Source: VBDM01 sp964430565 (GTDB lineage Bacteria > Pseudomonadota > Gammaproteobacteria > Burkholderiales > SG8-39). From it: a DNA stretch of 64,000 bases. The DNA is taken from the NCBI GenBank assembly GCA_964430565.1, contig CAYSFD010000010.1:62001-126000 (forward strand), written 5' to 3'. This document shows, one piece after another, positions 47,671 to 58,202 of this stretch (its first letter is position 1; each line of letters begins with the position of its first letter). The notes under the pieces are model-generated. The model saw only the letters and a list, made by a program, of their open reading frames with translations, was not told the DNA's origin and did no database searches. Both the position numbers and the translations under genes were made by a program.

Positions 47671-48255
47671 ATGCCTGAGCGCGGCGCCGCCGCGGGCCTG
47701 AATCACCTGCTCACGCAGCAGCCTTGGGCTGCGGAGCGCCTCAAGGCGTTCGCGGGCCAGTGCGTGGAATTCCGCTGCCCGCCCTTTCCCATTCTGCACC
47801 TGGCAATACTCGACACCGGTTTTCTCGAGCCGGCGCCTGCCGACGCCACGAGCGCGCTCGTCGTGAAGCTTGAGCCCGCGGCGCTGCCGCTTCTCTTTGC
47901 GCGCGACGAGAGCGCCCTGAAAGAGGTCGAGATCGAAGGCTCGGCCGAGCTTGCGAGCACGGTGCAGTACCTCTCCCGCCACCTTGTCTGGGACATCGAA
48001 GAGGATCTGTCCAGGTTCTTAGGGGATATCGTCGCCCACCGACTCGTTTCCGGAGGCAAGGCACTCGCCGCGTGGCAGCGCGATGCCGCGACGCGCCTTG
48101 CGGAAAATCTGGTGGAGTACTGGACCGAGGAGCAACCGCTGCTCGCGCGTCCCGCCGACGTCGAAAAGTTTTGCCGCGAAGTCGATAGCCTGCGCGACGA
48201 CTTCGCACGGCTGGACAAGCGCATCGAGCGCCTGGAAGACCCCCGCAAGCGTTGA
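47671..48255 (+). CDS. ubiJ: Ubiquinone biosynthesis accessory factor UbiJ (SCP2 domain)
   Basis: 194 residues from ATG 47671. It has an SCP2-like lipid-binding N-terminal domain (around VEIEGSAELASTVQYLSRHLVWDIEEDLSRFLGDI) and a C-terminal coiled coil (VEKFCREVDSLRDDFARLDKRIERL). UbiJ, with UbiK, organises the soluble Ubi complex. Its place between ubiE and ubiB matches the conserved operon. Confidence 0.9.
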   Translation: MPERGAAAGLNHLLTQQPWAAERLKAFAGQCVEFRCPPFPILHLAILDTGFLEPAPADATSALVVKLEPAALPLLFARDESALKEVEIEGSAELASTVQYLSRHLVWDIEEDLSRFLGDIVAHRLVSGGKALAAWQRDAATRLAENLVEYWTEEQPLLARPADVEKFCREVDSLRDDFARLDKRIERLEDPRKR

Positions 48256-48325
48256 ACCGGCGCCCGTCCGGCCGCGCCGGCCAATTCTGGTAGATTGACC
48301 GCTTCGCCTGGGGTCGCCTCAACTC

Positions 48326-49843
48326 TTGCTCCGCCTCGTCAAGATCTTCTGGATAACCCTGCGCTTCGGGTTGGACGAGTTCGCGCTCGCCTCGGGGAGC
48401 CGTTTGGCGCGCGCGGTCAACGCGGTTCTGTTCTTTCGTTCGCTGGGCGAGCCCCGCGGCGTGCGCCTGCGCCGCGCCCTCGAGGCGCTCGGACCCATTT
48501 TCGTCAAGTTCGGACAGGTGCTCTCGACGCGCCGCGACCTGCTCCCCGCCGACCTCGCCGACGAGCTGGCAAAGCTTCAGGACCAGGTGCCGCCGTTCGC
48601 GACGCAGCTCGCGGTCGCCGAGGTCGAGCGCGCCTTCGGCAAGCCCATCGGCCAGGTGTTCGAGAAGTTCGAGCCGCAGCCCATCGCGAGCGCCTCGGTC
48701 GCGCAGGTGCATCTTGCGCTGCTCCCCGGAGGCACCGAGGCGGCGGTCAAGATCCTGCGGCCGGGAATGATGCCGGTGATCGCAAAAGACCTCGCGCTGA
48801 TGGACGCGGCAGCGGGCCTCGTCGAGCGCTTTTGGGCCGACGGCAGGCGCCTCAAGCCGCGCGAGGTCGTTGCCGAATTCGCGCGACATTTGTTCGAGGA
48901 ACTCGACCTTATGCGCGAAGCCGCGCATGCAAGCCAGCTTCGCCGCAACTTTCTGGACTCGCCGCTGCTTGCCGTGCCGGAGGTCTACTGGGACTGGTGC
49001 ACGAGCACCGTCATGACCATGCAGAGGATGCGCGGCACGCCGGTGAGCCAGGTGGACGAGCTGCGCCGGCAGGGCGTGGACATTCCCAAGCTCGCGCGCA
49101 TGGGTGTCGAGATCTTCTTCACGCAGGTGTTTCGCGACGCGTTCTTTCACGCCGACATGCACCCGGGCAACATTCTGGTCACGCCCGAAGGCCGCTATGT
49201 GGCGCTCGACTTCGGCATCATGGGCACGCTCACCGAGGTGGACAAGCAGTACCTCGCGCAGAACTTCCTCGGGTTTTTTCAGAGAGACTACGCCCGCGTG
49301 GCGCGGGCGCACCTCGAGGCGGGCTGGGTGCCGGCCGATACGCGAATGGACGAGTTCGAGGGCGCGATTCGAGCCGTGTGCGAGCCGTTCTTCGACCGGC
49401 CGCTCAAGGAAATCTCCTTCGGACGGGCGCTGCTGCGGCTGTTCCAGACTTCGCGCCGTTTCAACGTCGAGATCCAGCCGCAGCTCGTCATGCTGCAGAA
49501 GACCCTCCTCAACATCGAGGGCTTGGGTCGGCAGCTCGACCCCGAACTCGACCTATGGACCACCGCCAAGCCGTTCCTCGAGAACTGGATGCGCGAGCAG
49601 GTCGGATTCAAGGGGCTGCTGCGCGCCATCCGCAACGAGGCGCCACACTGGGCGACGATGCTGCCGCAGCTGCCGCGCCTGCTGCATCGCGCGCTCGGCG
49701 AGGACCGCATCGGGCGCATCGAGCGCGCGCTCGAAGAGCTGCTTGTGCTCCAGCGGCGGCGCAACCGGCTGATCGGCATTGCCGTGGCGCTGCTCGCGCT
49801 GGCGCTCGGATGGGCCGTGGTTTGGAGTTTCGCTTCGCTATAA
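48326..49843 (+). CDS. ubiB: Ubiquinone biosynthesis regulatory protein kinase-like UbiB
   Basis: 505 residues from a TTG at 48326; no ATG or GTG is available between the preceding in-frame stop and the conserved opening LRLVKIFWITLRFGLDEFAL. The atypical-kinase motifs are visible: the KxGQ motif (FVKFGQVLSTRRDLLP), the A-rich loop (PIASASVAQVHLA), the ExD motif and FHADMHPGNILV with VALDFGIMG. Two membrane helices close the protein. It acts as an ATPase needed for ubiquinone synthesis. Confidence 0.93.
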   Translation: MLRLVKIFWITLRFGLDEFALASGSRLARAVNAVLFFRSLGEPRGVRLRRALEALGPIFVKFGQVLSTRRDLLPADLADELAKLQDQVPPFATQLAVAEVERAFGKPIGQVFEKFEPQPIASASVAQVHLALLPGGTEAAVKILRPGMMPVIAKDLALMDAAAGLVERFWADGRRLKPREVVAEFARHLFEELDLMREAAHASQLRRNFLDSPLLAVPEVYWDWCTSTVMTMQRMRGTPVSQVDELRRQGVDIPKLARMGVEIFFTQVFRDAFFHADMHPGNILVTPEGRYVALDFGIMGTLTEVDKQYLAQNFLGFFQRDYARVARAHLEAGWVPADTRMDEFEGAIRAVCEPFFDRPLKEISFGRALLRLFQTSRRFNVEIQPQLVMLQKTLLNIEGLGRQLDPELDLWTTAKPFLENWMREQVGFKGLLRAIRNEAPHWATMLPQLPRLLHRALGEDRIGRIERALEELLVLQRRRNRLIGIAVALLALALGWAVVWSFASL

Positions 49844-49851
49844 TCCGCGCA

Positions 49852-51315
49852 ATGCTGATCGCGTTCGTCGTCCTGTACCTCGTCGTCTCGATCGCCATCG
49901 GGCTGTGGGCGGCAAAGCGTGTCCACAATTCCAGGGACTACCTCGTCGCCGGGCGCAGCCTGCCGCTGTATATCACCACCGCCACGGTCTTCGCCACCTG
50001 GTTCGGCGCGGAAACCGTGCTCTCGGTCTCGGCGACTTTCGCCAAGGACGGACTGGGCGGCATCGTCGCCGATCCGTTCGGATCGTCCTTCTGCCTGGTA
50101 TTCGTCGCCTTGTTCTTCGCCCGGCATTTCTACAGGATGGACCTGCTCACCATCGGCGACTTCTATCGCAAGCGCTACAACAAGCCGGTGGAAGTGATCA
50201 CGAGCCTCGCGATCACCGCGTCCTATCTCGGCTGGACCTCGGCCCAGCTGACGGCGCTCGGGCTCGCGTTCTCGGTGCTGTCCGGAGGGGCCATCTCGCT
50301 CAACACCGGCATCGTGATCGGCGCCGCGATCGTGCTCGGCTACACGATCTGGGGCGGCATGTGGTCGGTGGCGCTGACCGACCTGTTCCAGTCGGTGACG
50401 ATAATCGTGGGGCTGCTCTTCGTCGCCTGGCTGGTCGGAGACATGGCGGGGGGCACGGGCAAGGTCGTCGCGGCCGCGAGCGAAGCGGGGAAATTCCAGT
50501 TCTGGCCCCGCGGCGACGCAAAAGAATGGCTTGCCTTCGCCGCCGCCTGGCTTACCCTAGCGATCGGCTCCATCCCCCAGCAGGACGTGTTTCAGCGCGT
50601 CACTTCGGCGAAAGACGAGAGGACCGCCGTCCGCGGATCGTTGCTCGGCGGCCTGATCTACTTCTCTTTCGCCTTCGTGCCGATCTTCATCGCCTATTCG
50701 GCGTTATTGATCGACCCGTCGATGGAAAAGCTTTTCGCCGACCCGGACGCGCGCGAGGTGCAGCGCATCCTTCCCAACCTCATTCTCGAGCGCACGCCGG
50801 TGTGGGCGCAGGTGATGTTCTTCGGCGCGCTGCTCTCGGCGATCCTCTCGACCGCGAGCGGCGCGCTGATCGCGCCCACCGCGATCTGCACCGAGAACGT
50901 GCTGCGCCCCTTCTTTCCGCACATGAGCGACCGCCAGTTCATGCTCACCTTGCGCATCGTCCTGGTGGCCTTCACGCTGGCGGCGCTGCTGTTCGCGCTC
51001 AATTCCAGGAGCACCATGTACGAGATGGTGCAGAACGCCTACAAGGTCACGCTCGTCGGGGCATTCGTCCCGCTCGCCGCCGGCATCTACTGGAAGCGCG
51101 CGAACATCGGCGGCGCAATCATGTCGATCGTGCTCGGGCTTTCTTCCTGGGGGGCCATGGAGGTCTGGGGTGGCGAGAGCATGTGGCCGGCGCAGCTGGT
51201 GGGCTTGAGCTTTGCGATTGCCGGCATGCTCGTAGGGTCGCTCGTAACGAGAGTGCCGGGGCACACCGATGCCGCCCTCGCGCCGCATCACGCACAGACC
51301 GGCGGGCAGCGGTGA
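49852..51315 (+). CDS. Sodium:solute symporter family protein
   Basis: 487 residues, about 13 membrane helices. The N-terminal segments GRSLPLYITTATVFATWFGAETVLSVSATF and TIGDFYRKRYNKPVEVITSL are typical of the SSS family, as is ALLSAILSTASGALIAPTAICTENVL in the middle. It begins nine bases after ubiB. The substrate is unknown; relatives carry amino acids, sugars, choline or organic acids. Confidence 0.9.
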   Translation: MLIAFVVLYLVVSIAIGLWAAKRVHNSRDYLVAGRSLPLYITTATVFATWFGAETVLSVSATFAKDGLGGIVADPFGSSFCLVFVALFFARHFYRMDLLTIGDFYRKRYNKPVEVITSLAITASYLGWTSAQLTALGLAFSVLSGGAISLNTGIVIGAAIVLGYTIWGGMWSVALTDLFQSVTIIVGLLFVAWLVGDMAGGTGKVVAAASEAGKFQFWPRGDAKEWLAFAAAWLTLAIGSIPQQDVFQRVTSAKDERTAVRGSLLGGLIYFSFAFVPIFIAYSALLIDPSMEKLFADPDAREVQRILPNLILERTPVWAQVMFFGALLSAILSTASGALIAPTAICTENVLRPFFPHMSDRQFMLTLRIVLVAFTLAALLFALNSRSTMYEMVQNAYKVTLVGAFVPLAAGIYWKRANIGGAIMSIVLGLSSWGAMEVWGGESMWPAQLVGLSFAIAGMLVGSLVTRVPGHTDAALAPHHAQTGGQR

Positions 51316-51381
51316 GATCAACGGGCTGAATACATGAAAAAAGCAGGGATTTCTATCGCTACAGCGAGCGCCAATGTGACA

Positions 51382-51399
51382 CTGTAACGTTACTGCAAC
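51382..51399 (+). promoter_or_regulatory. Pho box upstream of pstS
   Basis: CTGTAAC (51382-51388) GTTA CTGCAAC (51393-51399): two seven-base half-sites with the four-base spacer of the PhoB consensus (CTGTCAT-N4-CTGTCAT type). It lies 45 bases before the pstS start, so PhoB encoded downstream would activate its own operon under phosphate limitation. AAAGGAGAAAG precedes the pstS ATG. Confidence 0.75.
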
Positions 51400-51443
51400 A
51401 AAGCATCCGTAGACTGCGCTCCAACACTTAAAGGAGAAAGCAG

Positions 51444-52442
51444 ATGAAATCCCAGAAACTCGTAGTAGCTCTATTGCTGACCGGCGCGGCGATGTTACTT
51501 CCGCAGGCGGGCCACGCCCAGATCGTCAAGGTGGACGGCTCGAGCACGGTCTATCCCATTACCGAGGCGGTGGCCGAGGAGTTCCAGAAAGCGAAGAAGA
51601 ACCTGATCAAGGTCACCGTCGGCATTTCCGGTACCGGCGGCGGCTTCAAGAAATTCTGCCGCGGCGAAATCGACGTTTCCGACGCCTCCCGCCCCATCCT
51701 GAAGAAGGAAATGGAGGAATGCAGGGCGGCCGGCATCGAGTACATCGAGCTGCCGGTGGCGTTCGACGCGCTCACCGTGGTGATCAACCCGAAGAACAGC
51801 TTTCTGAAGAGCATCACAGTCGAGGAGTTGAAGAAGATGTGGGAACCCGGCGCGCAAGGCAAGGTCACGCGCTGGAACCAGATCAACCCGGCCTGGCCGA
51901 ATGCGCCGATCAAGCTGTTCGGACCGGGCGCCGACTCCGGCACCTTCGACTACTTCACCGAAGCGGTCGTCGGCAAGTCCAAGTCGAGCCGCGGCGACTT
52001 CACCGCCTCCGAGGATGACAACGTGCTGGTCCAAGGCGTCGCGCGCGACGTGAACGCGCTCGGCTACTTCGGCTTCGCCTACTACGTGGAGAACAAGGAC
52101 AAGCTGAAGGCCGTGCCGATCATCGAGAAGCCGGGCATGCCCGCGGTCGAGCCGTCGATGGAGACCGTGCTCAAGGGCACCTACCAGCCGCTGGCGCGGC
52201 CGATCTTCATCTACGTCAGCGTGAAGTCGCTCGGCAAGCCCGAAGTGAAGGAATTCATCGAGTACTACATGAGGAACGGATCGAAGCTTTCGAAGGAAGT
52301 AAAGTACGTGCCGCTGCCGGACTCCGCCTACAAGACCGCCTGGGCGCACGTGCTCCAGATGAAGAAAGGCACGGTGTTCGGCGGCGTAGCCGAAGTCGGC
52401 GTGACCATCGAGGAACTGCTCAGGCGCGAGGGCAGGCTCTGA
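51444..52442 (+). CDS. pstS: Phosphate-binding periplasmic protein PstS
   Basis: 332 residues with a signal peptide ending GHAQ. Phosphate-binding motifs DGSSTVYPITEAV, SGTGGGFKKFCRGEIDVSDASRP and GADSGTFDYFTEAV are intact. It delivers phosphate to PstCAB. First gene of the pst-pho operon, 45 bases after a Pho box. Confidence 0.95.
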   Translation: MKSQKLVVALLLTGAAMLLPQAGHAQIVKVDGSSTVYPITEAVAEEFQKAKKNLIKVTVGISGTGGGFKKFCRGEIDVSDASRPILKKEMEECRAAGIEYIELPVAFDALTVVINPKNSFLKSITVEELKKMWEPGAQGKVTRWNQINPAWPNAPIKLFGPGADSGTFDYFTEAVVGKSKSSRGDFTASEDDNVLVQGVARDVNALGYFGFAYYVENKDKLKAVPIIEKPGMPAVEPSMETVLKGTYQPLARPIFIYVSVKSLGKPEVKEFIEYYMRNGSKLSKEVKYVPLPDSAYKTAWAHVLQMKKGTVFGGVAEVGVTIEELLRREGRL

Positions 52443-52510
52443 TTCAGACGACCCCTCCGCGGATTGGCCCCGGGCAGGAGCTCTTGTCATAATCCGGAGA
52501 ATCCGCTTTC

Positions 52511-53464
52511 ATGTCCGTCCCCGCCCCGAGCGCATCCCTGCCCGCAATGGTCCCCGTCACTCCCCGCGCACGCTTTGCGGCGCGGCGCACGCGCATCATC
52601 CGCGAGCGGATCATCGAATCGGTCCTGTTCCTCGCGGCGCTGGTGTCGGTGTTCACCACCGTCGGAATCGTCACCATCCTGGTCAAGGAGTCGGTGGTGT
52701 TCTTCCAGCAGGTATCGATCGTCGACTTCCTCACCGATACCCAGTGGACGCCGTTATTCGACGACGCCCACTTTGGCATCATGGTGCTGCTGTCGGGCAC
52801 GATCACGAGTTCGCTTGTCGCGCTGGCGATCGCGATTCCGCTGGGAACGGTCATCGCCATCTATCTCTCGGAGTTCGCGCCGTTCAAGCTGCGTGAAGTG
52901 GCGAAACCTTTTCTCGAGCTGCTGGGCGGGGTGCCGACAATAGTCTACGGTTATTTTGCACTGCTTTTCGTCACGCCCCTGCTGCAGTACTTCTATCCCG
53001 AGCTGCCCGGATTCAACCTGCTCTCGGCGGGGATCGTTATGGGGATCATGATCGTCCCCTACGTGAGTTCCATCAGCGAGGACGCGATGCGCGCGGTGCC
53101 CATGAGCCTGCGCGAAGGCTCCTACGCGATGGGGGCGACGCGCTACCAGACCGCGACCCGGGTAGTAGTGCCCGCGGCGATCTCGGGCATTGCCGCCGCC
53201 TATATTCTCGGCATCTCGCGCGCGGTCGGCGAGACCATGATCCTCGCGGTCGCTGCCGGCATGCAGCCCAACCTGACTTTCAATCCGCTCGAGCCCGCGG
53301 CGACCATCACCGCCTACATCGTGCAGGTGGCCCTCGGCGACCTGCCGCACGGCTCGGTCGGGTATCAGACGATCTTCGCCGCCGGCCTCACGCTGATGTT
53401 GTTTACCCTCGCCTGCAATATCGTCGGACACGCGATGCGCAAGCGCTTCCGCGAGGCCTATTGA
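52511..53464 (+). CDS. pstC: Phosphate ABC transporter permease PstC
   Basis: 317 residues, six membrane helices. The ABC permease EAA loop reads SEDAMRAVPMSLREGSYAMGATRYQT. It forms the inner-membrane channel with PstA, which starts two bases later. Confidence 0.95.
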   Translation: MSVPAPSASLPAMVPVTPRARFAARRTRIIRERIIESVLFLAALVSVFTTVGIVTILVKESVVFFQQVSIVDFLTDTQWTPLFDDAHFGIMVLLSGTITSSLVALAIAIPLGTVIAIYLSEFAPFKLREVAKPFLELLGGVPTIVYGYFALLFVTPLLQYFYPELPGFNLLSAGIVMGIMIVPYVSSISEDAMRAVPMSLREGSYAMGATRYQTATRVVVPAAISGIAAAYILGISRAVGETMILAVAAGMQPNLTFNPLEPAATITAYIVQVALGDLPHGSVGYQTIFAAGLTLMLFTLACNIVGHAMRKRFREAY

Positions 53465-53465
53465 C

Positions 53466-54389
53466 ATGCAAACCCGGGATCTCGCCGCCATCCGCAAACT
53501 GATCGCCGCGCACAAGCGCTGGGACGCGGTCTTCGGCGTCTTCGGGCTGCTCTGCCTCATGGTGGGTGTGCTCGCCTTCGCCTCGCTCTTCGCTGACATG
53601 GCCATCAGGGGCTTCGACCGTCTCGAATGGTCGTTTTTCACGTCGTTCCCGTCGCGGCGCGCGGCAGACGCCGGAATCCTTTCCGCCTGGGTCGGCTCGA
53701 CGCTGGTGATGGCGGTCACCGCTTTCGTCGCCGTGCCGATCGGGGTCGCCGCAGGCGTCTATCTCGAGGAGTACGCGCCAAGGAACTGGATGACCGACAT
53801 CATCGAGATCAACATCACCAACCTCGCCGGCGTCCCCTCCATCGTGTACGGCCTGCTCGCGCTAGGCCTGTTCGTGTATCAGTTCGGCTTGGGCCAGAGC
53901 ATCCTCTCGGCCGGCCTGACGCTCGCGCTCCTGATCCTGCCGGTCGTGATCGTCGCGACGCGCGAGGCGATCCGCTCGATCCCGCAGCACATCCGCGAAG
54001 CGTCGTACGCTCTGGGCGCGACGCAGTGGCAAACCGTGCGGTACCACATCCTGCCGTATTCCCTGGCGGGCATCCTCACCGGGATGATCATCGGCATGGC
54101 GCGCGCCATCGGCGAGACCGCACCCATCATCACCATCGGCGCGCTCACCTTCATCGCCTTCCTTCCGCCCGCTCCCGTCTCGGCCGAACCGCCGTATTTG
54201 AGCTTCGAGTGGCTGATGTCGCCGTTCACGGTGATGCCGATCCAGGTGTTCAACTGGACTTCCCGCCCCGAGGCAGCGTTCCAGGCGAACGCGGCCGCGG
54301 CGGGTTTCGTGCTCGTATTCATGACGCTGGCGATGAATGGCCTCGCGATTTGGCTGCGCTACCGCTTGCGCAAGAACATCAAATGGTGA
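53466..54389 (+). CDS. pstA: Phosphate ABC transporter permease PstA
   Basis: 307 residues, six membrane helices, with TREAIRSIPQHIREASYALGATQWQT as its EAA loop. It is nearly contiguous with pstC and overlaps or abuts pstB, depending on the pstB start chosen. Confidence 0.95.
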   Translation: MQTRDLAAIRKLIAAHKRWDAVFGVFGLLCLMVGVLAFASLFADMAIRGFDRLEWSFFTSFPSRRAADAGILSAWVGSTLVMAVTAFVAVPIGVAAGVYLEEYAPRNWMTDIIEINITNLAGVPSIVYGLLALGLFVYQFGLGQSILSAGLTLALLILPVVIVATREAIRSIPQHIREASYALGATQWQTVRYHILPYSLAGILTGMIIGMARAIGETAPIITIGALTFIAFLPPAPVSAEPPYLSFEWLMSPFTVMPIQVFNWTSRPEAAFQANAAAAGFVLVFMTLAMNGLAIWLRYRLRKNIKW

Positions 54390-54394
54390 ACTCC

Positions 54395-55210
<816 letters not shown>

Positions 55211-55224
55211 ACGGGAGCGGCGGC

Positions 55225-55917
55225 ATGGGCAGCGAACACCTTTCCAAACAGTACGACAACGACCTCGAGACCTTGCGCTCCAGCGTCCTGCAGATGGGCG
55301 GTTTGGTGGAATCGCAGATCCGCAGCGCGATCGAGGCGTTCGCCTCGGGAAGCCCGGAGCTCATCAACCAGGTCGTCGCCGCGGAATTCCGCGTGGACGA
55401 ATACGAGGTCAACATCGACAACAACTGCAGCCACGTTATCGTGAAGCGCCAGCCGGCAGCGGGCGACTTGCGGCTCATCATGGCCGTCATGAAGACGGTG
55501 ACCGACCTGGAGCGGATCGGCGATGAGGCCGAAAAGATTGCGCGCATGTCAAAGCAGATTCACGAGCGCGGAAAGGCGGAGCTGAACAGCTCTGCGAATA
55601 TCCGCCACGCCGCGGACATCGCCATCGGCATGCTGCGCCAGGCGCTGGACGCATTTGCACGGCTCGATGCAGGCGAGGCAGCCAAGGTGATTCGCAAGGA
55701 TCTCGCCATCGACAACGAGTTCCGCTCTATCCTGCGCCAACTCATCACTTTCATGATGGAGGATCCACGCACGATCTCGACCGCGCTCGAGGTCGTGTGG
55801 ATCGCCAAAGCTATCGAGCGCATCGGCGATCATGCGAAGAACATCGCCGAGGAAGTGATCTACATCGTTAAGGGCACCGATATCCGTCACACCAGGTTCG
55901 TCGAGACCGAACAGTAG
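55225..55917 (+). CDS. phoU: Phosphate signalling complex protein PhoU
   Basis: 230 residues made of two PhoU three-helix repeats; metal-binding ExxxD-type motifs recur in VTDLERIGDEAEKIA and AIERIGDHAKNIAEE. It links PstB to PhoR and represses the Pho regulon when phosphate is sufficient. It follows pstB by 14 bases. Confidence 0.95.
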   Translation: MGSEHLSKQYDNDLETLRSSVLQMGGLVESQIRSAIEAFASGSPELINQVVAAEFRVDEYEVNIDNNCSHVIVKRQPAAGDLRLIMAVMKTVTDLERIGDEAEKIARMSKQIHERGKAELNSSANIRHAADIAIGMLRQALDAFARLDAGEAAKVIRKDLAIDNEFRSILRQLITFMMEDPRTISTALEVVWIAKAIERIGDHAKNIAEEVIYIVKGTDIRHTRFVETEQ

Positions 55918-55969
55918 ACGAGACATATCGGAGGAGCGCGCCTGGGCAAGCGAGAAGGGTTGAATCCAG

Positions 55970-56662
55970 ATGAGCGGAGCCATCCTCGTGGTCGAAGACG
56001 AGCCGGCGATCCAGGAGCTGATCGCGGTCAACCTCGAGCACGCCGGCCACCGGGTCCTGCGCGCGGCCAATGTCCCCGAAGCTCAAGCGCTGGTCCGCGA
56101 GGTCCTGCCGGACCTGGTGCTCCTCGATTGGATGCTTCCCGGCACTCCGGGTTTGAATTTTGCCCGCCAGTTGCGCGCCGACCAACGCACCAAGGACATC
56201 CCGATCATCATGCTGACCGCGCGTGCCCAGGAGCAGGACATGATCGCGGGGCTGGAGGGCGGCGCCGACGACTATGTGACCAAGCCCTTCTCGCCGCGGG
56301 AGCTGCTCGCGCGGATTAAGGCCGTGATGAGGCGCCGCGCGCCGCAGCTCACCGACGAGATCGTCGAGATCGCAGGCCTAAAGCTCGACCCGGCCGCGCA
56401 TCGCGTCAGCTCGGCGGACGCCAGCATCGAACTGGGGCCGACTGAGTTCCGGATGCTGCATTTCTTCATGACCCATACCGAACGCGTCTACAGCCGCGCG
56501 CAGCTGCTCGATAAAGTGTGGGGCGATCACGTCTTCGTCGGGGGGCGCACGGTGGACGTGCACATTCGCCGCTTGCGACAAGCGCTCGAAGCCACGGGCC
56601 ACGACCGCCTTGTCGAAACGGTGCGCGGCACCGGCTACCTATTCCGGCGCGCCTCGCCATAG
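55970..56662 (+). CDS. phoB: Phosphate regulon response regulator PhoB
   Basis: 230 residues. Receiver domain with VVEDEPAIQ, phospho-acceptor Asp53 (VLLDWMLPG) and the switch Lys in DDYVTKPFSP; OmpR-type winged helix with the closing VRGTGYLFR. It should bind the Pho box upstream of pstS. It lies 24 bases before phoR. Confidence 0.95.
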   Translation: MSGAILVVEDEPAIQELIAVNLEHAGHRVLRAANVPEAQALVREVLPDLVLLDWMLPGTPGLNFARQLRADQRTKDIPIIMLTARAQEQDMIAGLEGGADDYVTKPFSPRELLARIKAVMRRRAPQLTDEIVEIAGLKLDPAAHRVSSADASIELGPTEFRMLHFFMTHTERVYSRAQLLDKVWGDHVFVGGRTVDVHIRRLRQALEATGHDRLVETVRGTGYLFRRASP

Positions 56663-56685
56663 AACTCGGAGCCCCAGGCGAAACC

Positions 56686-58011
56686 GTGATTGAGCTCTTG
56701 GCCCGAACCGTTTTCATTGCCTTCGGCATTGCGGTTCCCGCTTTTGTCGTCGGCTTTCTTTTCGGCCCGGCTTGGGGCTGGGCTCTGTTCTCAACCGGAC
56801 TTGCCGCGCTCATCGTTCATCACGTCAGGAACCTTCATCGGCTGCGCGAATGGGCGCACCGGTCGCTCGCCGAATCCGTGCCGGAGAGCATCGGTGCTTG
56901 GGAAGATGTCTTTACGCTGCTTTACCGGCGCCAGCGCGGCGAAGTAGGCCGGCGCCGGCAGCTCGCGCGCCTGCTCGCCCGCTCGCGGCGCGCCGGCCGG
57001 GCGCTTCCCTACGGTCTCGCGATCGTCGACGAGGAATTCCGTATCGTCTGGTGCAACGACTCCTGCGAATCGCACTTCGGCATCGACGCCGAAAGCGACG
57101 CCGGCCAGCCGATCACCAACCTGGTACGCCAACCCGAATTCGTCGAGTATGTCGTGGCGCGCGATTTTTCCAGTCCGCTCGAGCTGAAAACCACGCGCGC
57201 CGATGGGTTGGTCCTTTCGATCCAGCTCGTGCCCTACGTCGAATCACAGCACTTGCTGCTCTCGCGCGACATCACGCAAGGGATCCGGGTCGAGACCATG
57301 CGGCGGGACTTCGTCGCCAACGTCTCTCATGAGCTGCGCACCCCGCTCACAGTCCTGGTTGGTTTTCTCGAGACGGTGCAGGAGCTGAAGCTCGATCCGG
57401 AGCGCTCCCGCGACTACTTGAATCTCATGGCCGAACAGGGCAGGCGCATGCAGGGCATCATCGACGATCTGCTGACGCTCTCGACGCTCGAATCGGCGCC
57501 CGAGCCGCCGCACGAGGAGCGCGTGGACGTGGCCTCGCTGCTTGCCCGGATTCGCGGCGAAACAGAGGCGCTGTCCGCCGGGCGCCATCGGATCGTCCTC
57601 GACGTCGAGCCGGGATTCGATCTGCTCGGGACCGAGTCGGAGATCGCAAGCGCCTTCGGCAACCTCGCGAGCAACGCCGTTCGCTACACACCGGCGGGAG
57701 GCGAGGTGCGCGTCGTGTGGCGGGCCTCGCAGAAGGGCGCGGAATTCGCCATCGAGGACACCGGCCCCGGCATCGAGGCCGAGCACGTCCCGCGGCTTAC
57801 CGAGCGCTTCTACAGAGTCGACCGCGGCCGCTCGCGCGAGACCGGCGGCACGGGTCTGGGACTGGCCATCGTGAAACACGCTCTGGCGCGCCACCAGGCG
57901 ACGCTCGAAATCGAGAGCACACCCGGCAAAGGCAGCCGCTTCACCGCGAACTTTCCGGCGCGGCGCGTCGTACCTGCACTGTCACGCGCGGCGAGCGACG
58001 CAGTGACCTGA
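56686..58011 (+). CDS. phoR: Phosphate regulon sensor histidine kinase PhoR
   Basis: 441 residues from a GTG at 56686. Two membrane helices (about 5-45), a PAS domain (about 105-200, GLAIVDEEFRIVWCN), HisKA with His215 in FVANVSHELRTPL, and the ATPase domain with NLASNAVRYTPAGG, EDTGPGIEAEHVPRLTERFY and GTGLGLAIVKHALARH. It has no large periplasmic sensor domain, as usual for PhoR, which senses through PhoU and PstSCAB. Confidence 0.94.
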   Translation: MIELLARTVFIAFGIAVPAFVVGFLFGPAWGWALFSTGLAALIVHHVRNLHRLREWAHRSLAESVPESIGAWEDVFTLLYRRQRGEVGRRRQLARLLARSRRAGRALPYGLAIVDEEFRIVWCNDSCESHFGIDAESDAGQPITNLVRQPEFVEYVVARDFSSPLELKTTRADGLVLSIQLVPYVESQHLLLSRDITQGIRVETMRRDFVANVSHELRTPLTVLVGFLETVQELKLDPERSRDYLNLMAEQGRRMQGIIDDLLTLSTLESAPEPPHEERVDVASLLARIRGETEALSAGRHRIVLDVEPGFDLLGTESEIASAFGNLASNAVRYTPAGGEVRVVWRASQKGAEFAIEDTGPGIEAEHVPRLTERFYRVDRGRSRETGGTGLGLAIVKHALARHQATLEIESTPGKGSRFTANFPARRVVPALSRAASDAVT

Positions 58012-58202
58012 CCGCTGGACGTAGCCGGCCCGTGCACGCCGTGAGAAGCGCCGCTCGCGACCGTCCTCTATAGAGTGCAATCGCGGCCAGCACCCGCGCT
58101 GTGAAGCCGGCCGCAGCGCGCACGAACCGCGCACGGCGGCATGCGGTGAACTCGGCTACAATTCGCGCGGCCTGTTTCTCCCCCACTTGCGCGGAGGTCT
58201 CC

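Noticed and set aside
48295..51315. Apparent 1006-codon fusion reaching from the ubiB region into the symporter
   Set aside because: Only the part from 49852 has protein-like composition; the upstream portion is an out-of-frame shadow of ubiB.
58012..58202. Pho box upstream of DUF47-pit
   Set aside because: No pair of CTGTNAN-type half-sites with 11-base spacing was found; only a weak TACAAT -10 is visible.
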